From: Nocardioides silvaticus
GTDB lineage: Bacteria; Actinomycetota; Actinomycetes; Propionibacteriales; Nocardioidaceae
Length of the DNA: 64,000 nt
NCBI RefSeq assembly: GCF_003160695.1
Contig: NZ_QGDD01000002.1
Coordinates: 186,001 to 250,000, forward strand
Reading direction: 5' to 3'
In this document: in pieces, positions 37,301 to 45,332 of the stretch
Layout: every line of letters begins with the position of its first letter
Position numbering within the stretch: the first letter of the stretch is position 1
Notes under the pieces: generated by a model
What the model was told of the DNA's origin: nothing
The model's input: the letters and a program-made list of their open reading frames with translations, nothing else
Database searches by the model: none
Position numbers and translations under genes: made by a program

Positions 37301-38442
37301 CCCAGGAGGTCGCGCTCACCGGCGACACCCCGGTCGCCCTCGACCCGGTGCGGACCCACGTGCTGCGGGTGCGGTTCCAGAAGGCGCCCGATGCGGCGCA
37401 CGTCGTGGTGCCCGAGATCGCGCTCACCGGCGTCGAGGTCGCGCGTCCCCTGGACCCCCAGGTGGAGACCGGTGCTGTCTGTGGGCTCGGCCCGGCGCTG
37501 CGCATCGACGGGCGGAGGGTCGCGACCCGGGTCTCCGGCACCATGGCCGACGTCCTCAACGGCAGCCCGCTCGCGCTCGAGGCCTGTGACGTGGAGACCG
37601 GCAGGGCCACGACCGTGGACCTCGACGCCGGGACGCACCGGCTGCGCGCCGTGCCGAACGCGGAGTTCGAGGTCGTCGACCTGCAGGCGCGCGGGACGGC
37701 GGCCCCGTCGACCGCGCCGACGCCCAGCCAGCGGGACGTGCGGATCGAGCGCTGGGGGTCCTCGGAGCGCACCGCGGTGGTCGCCCCGGGCGACGAGGCG
37801 CTGCTCTCGCTTCCCGAGAACTTCAACGACGGCTGGGTCGCCGAGGCCGACGGCGAGGAGCTGACACCGATCCGGGTCGACGGCTGGCAGCAGGGATGGC
37901 TGCTGCCGGCGGGGGAGGAGGTCACGGTCGAGCTGCGCTACCGCCCGCAGTCGACCTACGACGTGATCCTGCCGCTCGGCCTGGTCGTGAGCGGCTCGCT
38001 GCTGCTGGGAGCCGTGCTCCTCGGTCTGCTCGGGATCGGACGGCGCCTGCGGGGCCGGTCCACCGAAGGGCCGGACCGCCGGCCCGAACCGGTCCCGTGG
38101 CCCGGGACCAGCCCGCCGGACCGCCTGGTGGCCGCCGTCCTGGCCGGCGGGGCACTGGTGCTCCTCGGGCCGGCCGCGCTGGCGGGGCTGGTCGCCGGCG
38201 CGCTCGCCGCGGCGCGGCGGGTGCTGGCGACCGTGGCCGTCGTCGGGGGCTGTCTCGTCGCGCTGTCCGGGTTCCTCGACGCGCTCGGCCGCCCGGACAC
38301 CCTGGCGGGCCCCGCCGACCTCGCCGCCGCGCTCGGTGTCGGCCTCGTCGCCGGCCTCGTCGCGGGTCTCCCGCACCTGCCCCGCCCGTCCCGCCCGGGG
38401 GGCCTGTCCCGGCCGTCCTGGTTGCGCAGGGGGACACGATGA
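34351..38442 (+). CDS. aftD: AftD-like alpha-(1->3)-arabinofuranosyltransferase (DUF3367, GT-C)
   Basis: A 1363-residue membrane glycosyltransferase. The N-terminal GT-C part (about ten helices, residues 10-420) has SFLSGAFTLWHPESNFGEF and NQAYGYLFPQG, matching mycobacterial AftD, which adds branching arabinose to arabinan from decaprenyl-phospho-arabinose. A large extracytoplasmic part follows, with two discoidin/F5-8C-like carbohydrate-binding segments (about 688-760 with DGDIDTQW, and about 910-985 with YDGQPTTAWVSDDG). Further helices lie at about 1203-1236 and 1256-1340. AGGAGG precedes the ATG. It overlaps the next gene by 4 bases. The exact acceptor in this organism is unknown. Confidence 0.85.
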   Translation: MGETKAGGSAVGAAIASCLYVVVTVVMLLQQPGATTYDTRAELTERPGSFLSGAFTLWHPESNFGEFQNQAYGYLFPQGTWFVLTDALSVAPWVSQRLWSALLLVVACEGARRAARALGLGDVAALLAGVVFAFSPRLLGTVAVQTGESLPGAVMPWLVLVVVLHLRGRLSALRAAVLSGAAVVCMGGVNAVETAACLPLAMILVVWGVVRGLTTRRAALGWFAAVGAGCLWWALPLLVLARYAPPFYQYVESARDTTALIGWSEATRGDSSWIAYLVSGDQPWWPAAFHLATDPVLVAVAAVVAGIGVAGLAGLESAVKRPLMLAMVLGLGCLTVAHGGVAGAPSADLLRDLLDGALQIFRNVHKIDPVVRLPLAMGFGVGVVRVTEWLVERYPRTRPAKQLILLAPLLVVLVLGRPFLEGDARTPGWDEIPSYWQETQAYLADHAPAGSGDGRALVVPGSRFAQHEWGWSLDEPLTILGGTSMVSRTQVPLIPGESIRYLSALDQQIATGRATEALVDELARAGITHVVLRRDLLRELTGSPHPGASAVSLARAGLERVAAFGSTADGAPEVEVFAVPDPAPLLRATDVDDVATVRGAAESVLSVQGGGLVGRDVPTVLEGEDGWEHPATVVTDDHQRRERAFGNNDESLSAVMTADEPWRVDRAVHDYPSGPGDPVVARYDGLRSVTASSSQGYADNYGPVLVQAGPAAAIDGDIDTQWVSSVAGDPDEQWLRLDFEEPRAVHEVTVTPVADDRAVAPIRTLEVVAGPQRARVDVNTSGAPAVVRLDGSEVDAVEVRVVAAATAARGARVGLREVTVDGLTPERTLVLPGTVPADAAWTFGTTPGRRPCFVVLGSPDCDVARIRGSEEQAGLDRTFELEAAQDVTLTGHVVARSTPEAARLLDLIQRRPPVLASSTFGQDPRVAPRFAYDGQPTTAWVSDDGDRFPTLTFRWKRLRTITGITVASDPAAPVAAVVTARGRTQEVALTGDTPVALDPVRTHVLRVRFQKAPDAAHVVVPEIALTGVEVARPLDPQVETGAVCGLGPALRIDGRRVATRVSGTMADVLNGSPLALEACDVETGRATTVDLDAGTHRLRAVPNAEFEVVDLQARGTAAPSTAPTPSQRDVRIERWGSSERTAVVAPGDEALLSLPENFNDGWVAEADGEELTPIRVDGWQQGWLLPAGEEVTVELRYRPQSTYDVILPLGLVVSGSLLLGAVLLGLLGIGRRLRGRSTEGPDRRPEPVPWPGTSPPDRLVAAVLAGGALVLLGPAALAGLVAGALAAARRVLATVAVVGGCLVALSGFLDALGRPDTLAGPADLAAALGVGLVAGLVAGLPHLPRPSRPGGLSRPSWLRRGTR

Positions 38443-40190
38443 GGGCGTGGCGCGGCCACCAGGGAGCCGCGGCGATCGGCGTCATCGCGGTGATGCTGGT
38501 CGTGCGCGGGCGACTGCTGGCGGGGTCGTACTTCAACCAGGACGACTTCTACATGACCGGCCGGGCCTATCGGTCGGACCTCACGTGGGACTACCTGTTC
38601 TCCGACTTCGCCGGTCACGTCAACCCGTTCCAGCAGCTGACCCTCTGGCTGGTCGCCCACCACGCACCGTACGACTGGCCGGTCCTCGCCACCGGCATCC
38701 TCCTCGTCAACCTCGCCGCCACGGTGCTGGTCTGGCTGATCGCCTCGCGGCTGCTGGGGGACCGGTGGTCGCGCGTGGTGGTGCTCGCGGTCTTCGCGTG
38801 GGCGCCGATGACGTTGATGCCCACGCTCTGGTGGAGCGCGTCGATGTTCCTGTGGCCGCACGTGCTCTGCTCGCTGGCGGCGACCTGGCTGCTGGTCCGT
38901 TGGCACCAGGGCGACGGGCGGCCGTGGGTCAACGGCGTCGCGATCGTGCTCGTCACCGCGGTCGGCCTGCTCTGGCACGAGCGGGCCACGCTCGTGCCGC
39001 CGCTCGTCCTCGGCGTCGCGGTCGCTCTCGTCGACGACGCCGTCGGCTGGCGCCGGCTGACGGCCGCGCTGCGCCGCTTCCGGTGGCTGTGGCTCGGAAT
39101 GGTCGGGGTGACCGGCGCCTTCCTCACCATGCACAGCCTGCTCACCGACGTCGAGGGCGGCGGTGGCACCGCCCGCCAGCAGCTCGAGGTGTCCTGGTCG
39201 TTCGTCGGCCGGAGCGTCGTGCCCGGCCTGCTCGGCGGCCCCTGGGCGGGCAGCACCGCCGGCGGCGCCGTGGTGCCGGCCACCTGGGTCACCGTGGTGA
39301 GCATCGTCCTCGTCGTCGCGGTCGTCGGGTTGCTGCTGTGGCGCGGCGGCCCCGCACGCCGGTGGGCGCTCGCGGTCCTGGTCGGCTACGTCGGCGCCGA
39401 CCTGTTCCTGCTGCTGTCGGGACGCTCGGCGTTCGGCGCGATCATCGGGCTCGACCCCCGCTACTCCGCCGACACCCTCCACGCCGCCGTCGTGTGCCTC
39501 GCGCTGGCCCTGCGCGGAGCTCCGGAGTGGCCGGTGCTCGCCACCACCCGGCGACGGGCGGTCGCGGTGGGCGGGCTGCTGGCGGTGTACGGCGTCGCCG
39601 CCGCGTTCGGCACCGCCCTGCTGGTGCCGCACTTCCAGAACCAGCTCGACCGGGAGCTCGTGACCAACCTGCGTGACGATCTCGCCGCCGACCCGACCCA
39701 GGTCATCGTCGACGGCGCGGCCCCGGCCGAGCTGGTGCTGCCGCTGGTCGGCGACGACAACCGCTACTCGGTGATCTTCGGGCCGCTGCCGGAGCGTCCG
39801 GCGTTCGACGAGCCGTCCTACCGGCTGCGCGTGGTCGGTGAGGACGGCCACCTCCGCCCGGTGGTCCTCGACGGTGCGGTGACCAGCGAGCCGGGACCGG
39901 ACGACGAGTGCGGCTGGTCGGTGACCGAGGAGCCGACCGATGTCGAGATGCGGTTGCCGCTCGACGGCCGCGTCGTGCTGCGGGTCCGCTACTACACCAA
40001 CGCCGAGGCGACCGTCTCGATCGGCGCCGCGAGCTGGAACGAGGAATTCCTCGCCCGCCGTGGTCCCAACGAGGTCTGGCTCGTGCTGCCGGACGTGGAG
40101 GGGCTGGTGCCGGAGCTCGAGCTCGTCAGCAGCGGCCCCGCCACCGTGTGCGTCACCGAGGTGGCCGCCGGTCTCCCGGAGGTCCCGTGA
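38439..40190 (+). CDS. multi-spanning membrane protein, GT-C-like, function unknown
   Basis: 583 residues. About ten to twelve helices fill residues 8-400, with the early loop NQDDFYMTGRAYRSD carrying an acidic pair in the position where GT-C enzymes keep their catalytic Asp. The last 180 residues are an extracytoplasmic domain of beta strands (VEMRLPLDGRVVLRVRYYTN). I do not recognise a named family. The ATG overlaps the aftD stop (ATGA) and its own stop overlaps the next start, so it is certainly in the operon and probably another polyprenyl-phosphate-sugar-dependent transferase. Confidence 0.78.
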   Translation: MRAWRGHQGAAAIGVIAVMLVVRGRLLAGSYFNQDDFYMTGRAYRSDLTWDYLFSDFAGHVNPFQQLTLWLVAHHAPYDWPVLATGILLVNLAATVLVWLIASRLLGDRWSRVVVLAVFAWAPMTLMPTLWWSASMFLWPHVLCSLAATWLLVRWHQGDGRPWVNGVAIVLVTAVGLLWHERATLVPPLVLGVAVALVDDAVGWRRLTAALRRFRWLWLGMVGVTGAFLTMHSLLTDVEGGGGTARQQLEVSWSFVGRSVVPGLLGGPWAGSTAGGAVVPATWVTVVSIVLVVAVVGLLLWRGGPARRWALAVLVGYVGADLFLLLSGRSAFGAIIGLDPRYSADTLHAAVVCLALALRGAPEWPVLATTRRRAVAVGGLLAVYGVAAAFGTALLVPHFQNQLDRELVTNLRDDLAADPTQVIVDGAAPAELVLPLVGDDNRYSVIFGPLPERPAFDEPSYRLRVVGEDGHLRPVVLDGAVTSEPGPDDECGWSVTEEPTDVEMRLPLDGRVVLRVRYYTNAEATVSIGAASWNEEFLARRGPNEVWLVLPDVEGLVPELELVSSGPATVCVTEVAAGLPEVP

Positions 40191-41896
40191 CCCGGCCCGG
40201 GCGCGCGACCACCGTCGACGTGGCGTGGAGCGCGGGGATCGCCCTCGTCGTCCTCGGGCCGTTGCTGGTCGGCCCCGGCTACTGGCTGTTCGGCGACATG
40301 GTCTTCGTCCCGCACCAGCCCTGGAAACCCGCCTGGCTCGGTCTCGACGGAGCGCTCCCGCGCGCGGTCCCGATGGACGCGCTGGTCTCGGTGGCCACCC
40401 AGGTGGTGCCGGGGAGCTGGGTCCAGCGCGCGCTGCTGGTCGGGGGCTTCGTCCTCGGCGGACTCGGGGTCGCGCGGGTCGTCCGCGACCACGCCTGGTA
40501 CGCGCGGGCCGCGGCGATCACGCTCCTGCTCTGGAACCCGTGGGTCTACGAGCGGCTCCTCATCGGCCAGTGGGCCATCCTGCTCGGCTACCTCGTGCTG
40601 CCGTGGGTGGTGCTCGCCGCCCGGAGGGTGCGGGACGACCCGCGCCGCGGCTGGGCGCAGGCGGCGGTGGCCGTCGGCGTCGCGGCGGTCTGCAGCCCGT
40701 CGAGCGGGGTGATGGCGGTGGTGGCCCTGGCCGTGCTCGCGGTCACCCGCGACCGCCGTACCTGGCTGGTCACGGCGACCGTCGGCGTGGCGGCCAACCT
40801 GACCTGGCTCGTGCCGGCCCTGACGGCGGAGACGGTGGACGTCGCGACCGACGGGGTGTTCGAGGGCTTCGCCGCGCGCGCCGAGTCGGGCGCCGGGCTG
40901 CTGCCGAGCCTGTTGTCGCTCGGCGGCATCTGGAAGACCTCCGTCCTGCCGGAGGCTCGTACGAGCACGATCCTGGTGCTGCTGTCGTGCCTGCTCACCG
41001 TCGCGGCTGCGGCCGGCCTGCGCCGTGCCGTGCGAAACCACCCGGGGGAGTGGCGGCGGCTCGCCGCGCTCGGGCTGGGCGCGCTCGTCGTCGCGGCGCT
41101 GCCGGCCGTGCCGGGCGGCGCCGGCCTCGTCGAGGACCTGGCGGAGCGGCTGCCCGGCCTCGCGCTGCTGCGCGACTCCCACCGCTTCCTCGCCCCGCTC
41201 GGCGTGGTGCTGGCGACCGGCGCGGCCGGAGCGGCGACCGCCGCGCGGGAGCAGGTGCGCCCGGGGCGGGAGGCGCTGTGGTCCGTGGTCGGGCTGATCG
41301 TCGCCGCGCCGGTCCTGCTGCTGCCGGTCCTGGCGTGGGGCGCCGGCGGCGAGCTCGAGCGGTCGTCGTACCCCCGCGAGTGGGACGAGGTCGCGGACCT
41401 GCTGGCCGACGCCCCCGGCACCGTCGTGGTGCTGCCGTGGACCGGTTCCTACCGCGGCTACGGGTGGAACGACGGCCGGGCCGTGCTCGACCCGGCACCG
41501 CGCTACCTGCCGGGGGAGGTGCTCGTCGACGACCGCGTCCTGCTCGACGACCAGGTGGTTCCGGCCGAGGACCCCCGGGTCGAGGTGGTACGGCGCGCGC
41601 TCGCCGCCGACGATCCCGCCGAAGCGCTGCGCGCTGCCGGGGTGCGGTGGGTGCTGGTGGAGAAGGGACTCGCGGGCGTGGTCGCGGTCGCGGGCGAGAC
41701 CGTCCACGACGGCGACGGGCTCGCGCTCGTCGACCTCGAACCGGGTGGGGAGGTGTCGGCCGGGCCGCTCGACGGTGGTACCGGATCTGGGACAACCGTC
41801 CTGGTCGTGGTCGGACACGCGCTGTCGGGGGTTTGCGTTTTGCTCGGGTTCGGCGCCACAATCCGACGTGGGAGCGATCTGCGTCACGTAACGTGA
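40187..41896 (+). CDS. multi-spanning membrane protein of the aftD operon, function unknown
   Basis: 569 residues with about eleven helices (residues 10-400), then a soluble domain of about 150 residues containing TVVVLPWTGSYRGYGWNDGR and a last helix near 550. Early loops have YWLFGDMVFVPHQPW, with an acidic residue that could be catalytic in a GT-C fold. From memory the size resembles the transmembrane protein Rv0226c in the mycobacterial cluster with a GT4 and a DUF3068 gene; I could not test this. The GTG start overlaps the upstream stop. Confidence 0.75.
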   Translation: MTRPGRATTVDVAWSAGIALVVLGPLLVGPGYWLFGDMVFVPHQPWKPAWLGLDGALPRAVPMDALVSVATQVVPGSWVQRALLVGGFVLGGLGVARVVRDHAWYARAAAITLLLWNPWVYERLLIGQWAILLGYLVLPWVVLAARRVRDDPRRGWAQAAVAVGVAAVCSPSSGVMAVVALAVLAVTRDRRTWLVTATVGVAANLTWLVPALTAETVDVATDGVFEGFAARAESGAGLLPSLLSLGGIWKTSVLPEARTSTILVLLSCLLTVAAAAGLRRAVRNHPGEWRRLAALGLGALVVAALPAVPGGAGLVEDLAERLPGLALLRDSHRFLAPLGVVLATGAAGAATAAREQVRPGREALWSVVGLIVAAPVLLLPVLAWGAGGELERSSYPREWDEVADLLADAPGTVVVLPWTGSYRGYGWNDGRAVLDPAPRYLPGEVLVDDRVLLDDQVVPAEDPRVEVVRRALAADDPAEALRAAGVRWVLVEKGLAGVVAVAGETVHDGDGLALVDLEPGGEVSAGPLDGGTGSGTTVLVVVGHALSGVCVLLGFGATIRRGSDLRHVT

Positions 41897-41954
41897 CCGG
41901 ATCATCACGACTCGTTCACCGGGTCGTGGGGGGTCTTTGGGAGGGGACCTTGGC

Positions 41955-42092
41955 ATGAATCTGATCATTTCTTCGATTGTGGGAGCACTCGCCGCCGGGG
42001 CCGTGGCCATCGGCGGTGTCCAGGCCTATCAGGGCTCGACAGACCAGAAGCCCGTGTCCGACGCCGAGCTCTACACCTACTCGAGCGAGTAG
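41955..42092 (+). CDS. DUF2613-like small membrane peptide, 45 aa
   Basis: A 45-residue peptide: one N-terminal helix (IISSIVGALAAGAVAIGGVQ) followed by a polar tail with QKPVSDAELYTYSSE. The ATG has an excellent GGGAGGGGACC upstream. Small DUF2613 proteins sit beside aftD in mycobacteria (Rv0236A next to Rv0236c, from memory), and this one has the same size, topology and location, three genes after aftD. It may be a small subunit or regulator of the glycan machinery. Confidence 0.75.
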   Translation: MNLIISSIVGALAAGAVAIGGVQAYQGSTDQKPVSDAELYTYSSE

Positions 42093-42196
42093 GGGGAGCG
42101 GCTGCTCGCGCTCGGGAGCGCGCGGGCGGCCCGCCTTGCTGACACGTCCCCTGGGAGCGGGACGGGTCGTGATGCTGACGGCTTGGGAGGGTCCGA

Positions 42197-43027
42197 ATGC
42201 TTCATATCGTCATTCCTGCGTACAACGAGGAGCTGCGGCTGCCGCGCACCCTGCGCGCGCTGCGACGCTTCGTGACCGCGCGCCGGACGGTGCTCGGGCC
42301 GGTGACGGTGCTCGTGGTCGACAACGCCAGCAGCGACGGCACCGCTGACGCCGCGCGGGCGGCGAGCTCGCCGGCGATGCCGGTGCGCGTCGTGCGCTGC
42401 ACCACCCGCGGCAAGGGTGCCGCCGTCCGCGCCGGGCTGCTCGCTGTCGAGGCGACCGACGCCGACCTGGTCGCGTTCATGGATGCCGACGGTGCCACCG
42501 ACCTCGCCGCCTTCGAGGCGGCCTGGGTGCGCGTGCACCACGGTGCCGACGTCGTCATCGGCTCGCGTGGACTGGAGGGCTCGGTCGCCGACGTGCGCAG
42601 CCGCCGGGTGCGCACGGCCGGGGCGGCGGCGTACCGCCGGATCGCGCGTCGGCTGGTCCCGGAGATCGCCGACACCCAGTGTGGCTTCAAGGTCATCCGC
42701 GGCGGGCTCGCGCGCCTGGTCGCCGAGCCGCTCGGCGCGCGCGGCTTCTCCTTCGACGTCGAGCTGCTCGTCCGGCTCCGCGCCGCAGGCGCCCGGATCG
42801 ACGAGATCCCGGTGACCTGGACCGACGTCCCCGGCTCCACCTTCGTCCCGGCGCGCCACGGCGCCGGTGCCTTCGCCGAGCTTGCCGCGATCGCCTGGCG
42901 CACGCGGCACCTCGGCGCCCCGGTCGCCGGCAGGGCGGCCTGGGTGCGTGCGCAGTCCCCCATGCCGCTGCCCGCCCCTGTCGCCCTGCCGGTCCCGCTC
43001 GCAGGCTCGCTCGTGGGGGAGGCCTGA
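42197..43027 (+). CDS. family 2 glycosyltransferase (dolichyl/polyprenyl-phosphate sugar synthase type)
   Basis: A 276-residue GT2. It opens LHIVIPAYNEELRLPRTLRA, has VVDNASSDGT for the nucleotide, MDADGATDL for the metal (DAD), GSRGLEG, and DTQCGFKV with GFSFDVELL, which is the DPM1/ALG5 pattern. It lacks the C-terminal membrane helices of some relatives, so it is probably a peripheral enzyme charging polyprenyl phosphate with a sugar on the cytoplasmic face, supplying the GT-C enzymes encoded upstream. GGGAGG precedes the ATG. The GT4 starts 1 base after its stop. Confidence 0.87.
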   Translation: MLHIVIPAYNEELRLPRTLRALRRFVTARRTVLGPVTVLVVDNASSDGTADAARAASSPAMPVRVVRCTTRGKGAAVRAGLLAVEATDADLVAFMDADGATDLAAFEAAWVRVHHGADVVIGSRGLEGSVADVRSRRVRTAGAAAYRRIARRLVPEIADTQCGFKVIRGGLARLVAEPLGARGFSFDVELLVRLRAAGARIDEIPVTWTDVPGSTFVPARHGAGAFAELAAIAWRTRHLGAPVAGRAAWVRAQSPMPLPAPVALPVPLAGSLVGEA

Positions 43028-43028
43028 G

Positions 43029-44312
43029 GTGACTGCTGAGCAGGGCGGAGCGAAGCCGCTCGCCGGCCGGCGGGTGGCCGTCGTCAACTGGCGCGACCCG
43101 GAGCACTCACTGGCGGGTGGAGCCGAGGTCTACGCCTGGCAGTTCGCCCGGGCCCTTCACGAGGGCGGTGCCGAGGTCGAGCTCCTGACCGCGCGCGAGC
43201 CTGGACAGACCGCGACCGCCGTCACCGACGGCATCACCGTGCGGCGCCGCGGGGGCGTCCTCGGTTTCTACCTGTTCACGGCCCTGCGGCTGGTCGCGCG
43301 TCGGCGGCGGCTCGACGCCGTCATCGACCCGTCGTGCGGTCTGCCCGTCTTCTCGCCTCTGTTCGTGCGGCGCCGCACCCCGGTGGTGCTGGTCATGCAC
43401 CACGTGCACCAGGCGCAGTTCGCGACCCACTTCCCACCCCCGGTCGCCGCCGTCGCGCGGTGGCTCGAGCGGGTGCTGATGCCGCTGGTCTACCGCCGCA
43501 GCACGGTCGTCGCCGTCTCGCCCTCGACGATCGACGAGATGCGCAGCCAGCTCGGCTGGCGGGGTCCGGTCGGCCTGCTCGAGAACGGCGCAGCGCTGCC
43601 CGACCTCGGCTCGGGAAGCCCGGAGGACCAGGACGCCGACCGGGTGGTCGTCTTCGGCCGGCTCGTCGCGCACAAGCGGGTCGACGTCGTGCTGCACGCC
43701 CTCGCCGCGCTGCGCTCGGAACGCCCGCGGCTGCGGCTCGACGTCGTCGGCGAGGGCCCGCAGCGCGCCGTCCTCGAGGGCACCGCCCTCCGCCTCGGCC
43801 TCGGCCACCGGGTCACTTTCCACGGCTTCGTCGACGAGGAGACGAAGTCCGCCCTCCTCGGCCGGGCCGCGGTGCACGTGTGCGCCTCGGACGCCGAGGG
43901 CTGGGGCTTGACGGTGATCGAGGCCGCCGGCCACGGCGTCCCGACGCTCGCGCGCGACGTGCCCGGGCTCCGCGACTCCATCCTGCCGGGCGAGACCGGC
44001 TGGCTGGTGCCGGAGCCCGAACGCACCGCCGACGGCGCCGTGGACCTCGACGAGGTCGCCCGCCGGCTGTCGGCCCGTCTGCTCGAGGTGCTCGCCACCT
44101 CGGGCGCGGCGGACGACCGGGCACCGCGGTTCGCGGCCTGCCAGGCGTGGGCCCACCAGTTCGACTGGGCGCTGATGCGCCGACAGGCGCTCGACCTCGT
44201 CGCAGGCGAGCTGCCCCACCGACTCGCGGCGCGCACCTCCGTGCCCGCCGCTCCAACTCGCCCGCGAGAAGAACGCGTGGCCGTCATGGGAGGAACGACA
44301 TGCGTCGACTGA
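43029..44312 (+). CDS. family 4 glycosyltransferase
   Basis: A 427-residue GT-B enzyme. The N-terminal domain has SLAGGAEVYAWQFARAL; the C-terminal domain has VVVFGRLVAHKRVDVVLHAL, VGEGPQR, and the sugar-nucleotide site ASDAEGWGLTVIEAAGHGVP with the E-x7-E type spacing of GT4. It probably uses a GDP- or UDP-sugar and acts on a lipid carrier in the cytoplasm. The GTG start follows the GT2 stop by one base. The end overlaps the DUF3068 gene by 13 bases. Similar GT4-DUF3068 pairs occur in mycobacteria (Rv0225/Rv0227c, from memory). Confidence 0.88.
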   Translation: MTAEQGGAKPLAGRRVAVVNWRDPEHSLAGGAEVYAWQFARALHEGGAEVELLTAREPGQTATAVTDGITVRRRGGVLGFYLFTALRLVARRRRLDAVIDPSCGLPVFSPLFVRRRTPVVLVMHHVHQAQFATHFPPPVAAVARWLERVLMPLVYRRSTVVAVSPSTIDEMRSQLGWRGPVGLLENGAALPDLGSGSPEDQDADRVVVFGRLVAHKRVDVVLHALAALRSERPRLRLDVVGEGPQRAVLEGTALRLGLGHRVTFHGFVDEETKSALLGRAAVHVCASDAEGWGLTVIEAAGHGVPTLARDVPGLRDSILPGETGWLVPEPERTADGAVDLDEVARRLSARLLEVLATSGAADDRAPRFAACQAWAHQFDWALMRRQALDLVAGELPHRLAARTSVPAAPTRPREERVAVMGGTTCVD

Positions 44313-45280
44313 TCGGACCAGTGCTCATCGGGGCGGGGGTGTTCCTGATCGTCGCCGCGGCACTCGTGCGCTTCTACGCCGTGCCGACGTTGACCAAGGT
44401 GCCCTCCGGCTACAACAGCGTGACCAACCTGGAGGCCACCGGGGCGGAGATCTTCAACTCCGACCCCGAGGTGCTCGCGCCGGAGACCCACGACCTCGTG
44501 ATCACGTCCAACACCCGTGAGGACGCCGACGCCGACGCCCCTGACGGCGTGGCGGTCTGGGTCAACGCCACGGTCGTCGACAAGGCCACCGGCGGCAACT
44601 TCCAGAAGACGACCGAGCGCGTCGCCTTCGACGACTCCAGCGGCGCCGGCGTCGACTGCGACTCCTGCGACACCTGGATCGCGGCCTCGGACGGGGAGAC
44701 GGTCGAGGAGGTGCCCACGACCTTCGAGGGACAGATCTACAAGTTCCCCTTCAACACCCAGAAGAAGTCCTACGACGTCTGGGACGGGTCGGTCGGTGAG
44801 GCGGTCCCCGCGACCTACGAGGGCGAGGACAAGGTGAACGGTCTCGACGTCTACAAGTTCGTCCAGGTCATCGAGCCGACGATCATCGAGCAGCGCGACA
44901 TCCCCGGCTCGGTCTTCGGCTCGGACGAGCCAACCGTGACGGCGGACATGAGCTACGCGATGACCCGGACGTTCTACGTCGAGCCCGTGACCGGCGCGCC
45001 GGTCCACCGGGTCGACGACCGGGTCCAGGAGCTGGTCTACGACGGCGTCCGCGTGCCGGCGTTCGTCGGCAACGTCCACTACACGGACGCGCAGGTCGAC
45101 GAGAACGTCAGCGACGTCGAGACGAGGGCGAAGCTGCTCGGAGGCGCCCGGCTCCTCTACCCGCTGCTGGCCGCGCTGCTCGGTGTCCTGATGCTCGGCC
45201 TGGGTCTGGTCCTGAACCGCCGGTTCGCGGACGACTCGACCGAGGTCGACCAGGAGGACAGGCCCCTGGTCACCGCCTAG
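44300..45280 (+). CDS. DUF3068 / PorA-family membrane protein
   Basis: 326 residues: an N-terminal helix (residues about 5-25, IGAGVFLIVAAALV), then VPTLTKVPSGYNS and a large extracytoplasmic beta-rich domain with paired Cys (VDCDSCDTWI), then a C-terminal helix (about 285-310) and an acidic tail. This is the DUF3068 layout found widely in actinobacteria and annotated as PorA-family porin; whether it is a pore is unproven. GGAGGAACG precedes the ATG. A hairpin overlapping the stop codon ends the operon. Confidence 0.88.
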   Translation: MRRLIGPVLIGAGVFLIVAAALVRFYAVPTLTKVPSGYNSVTNLEATGAEIFNSDPEVLAPETHDLVITSNTREDADADAPDGVAVWVNATVVDKATGGNFQKTTERVAFDDSSGAGVDCDSCDTWIAASDGETVEEVPTTFEGQIYKFPFNTQKKSYDVWDGSVGEAVPATYEGEDKVNGLDVYKFVQVIEPTIIEQRDIPGSVFGSDEPTVTADMSYAMTRTFYVEPVTGAPVHRVDDRVQELVYDGVRVPAFVGNVHYTDAQVDENVSDVETRAKLLGGARLLYPLLAALLGVLMLGLGLVLNRRFADDSTEVDQEDRPLVTA

Positions 45281-45311
45281 GGGCCTGACCCGGAAGCTCC
45301 CTGGAGGGAGC
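45259..45311. terminator. two hairpins between convergent operons
   Basis: CAGGCCCCT (45259-45267) pairs with AGGGGCCTG (45279-45287) and spans the DUF3068 stop codon. A second stem GCTCCC-TGGA-GGGAGC follows at 45296-45311. Together they separate the plus-strand glycan operon from the minus-strand acyltransferase gene. Confidence 0.65.
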
Positions 45312-45332
45312 GGGCGGGCTGGGAGATCCGCG

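Noticed and set aside
34753..38376. A 1207-codon open frame on the minus strand opposite aftD
   Set aside because: Same artefact: low-complexity composition and complete overlap with a gene having recognisable motifs.
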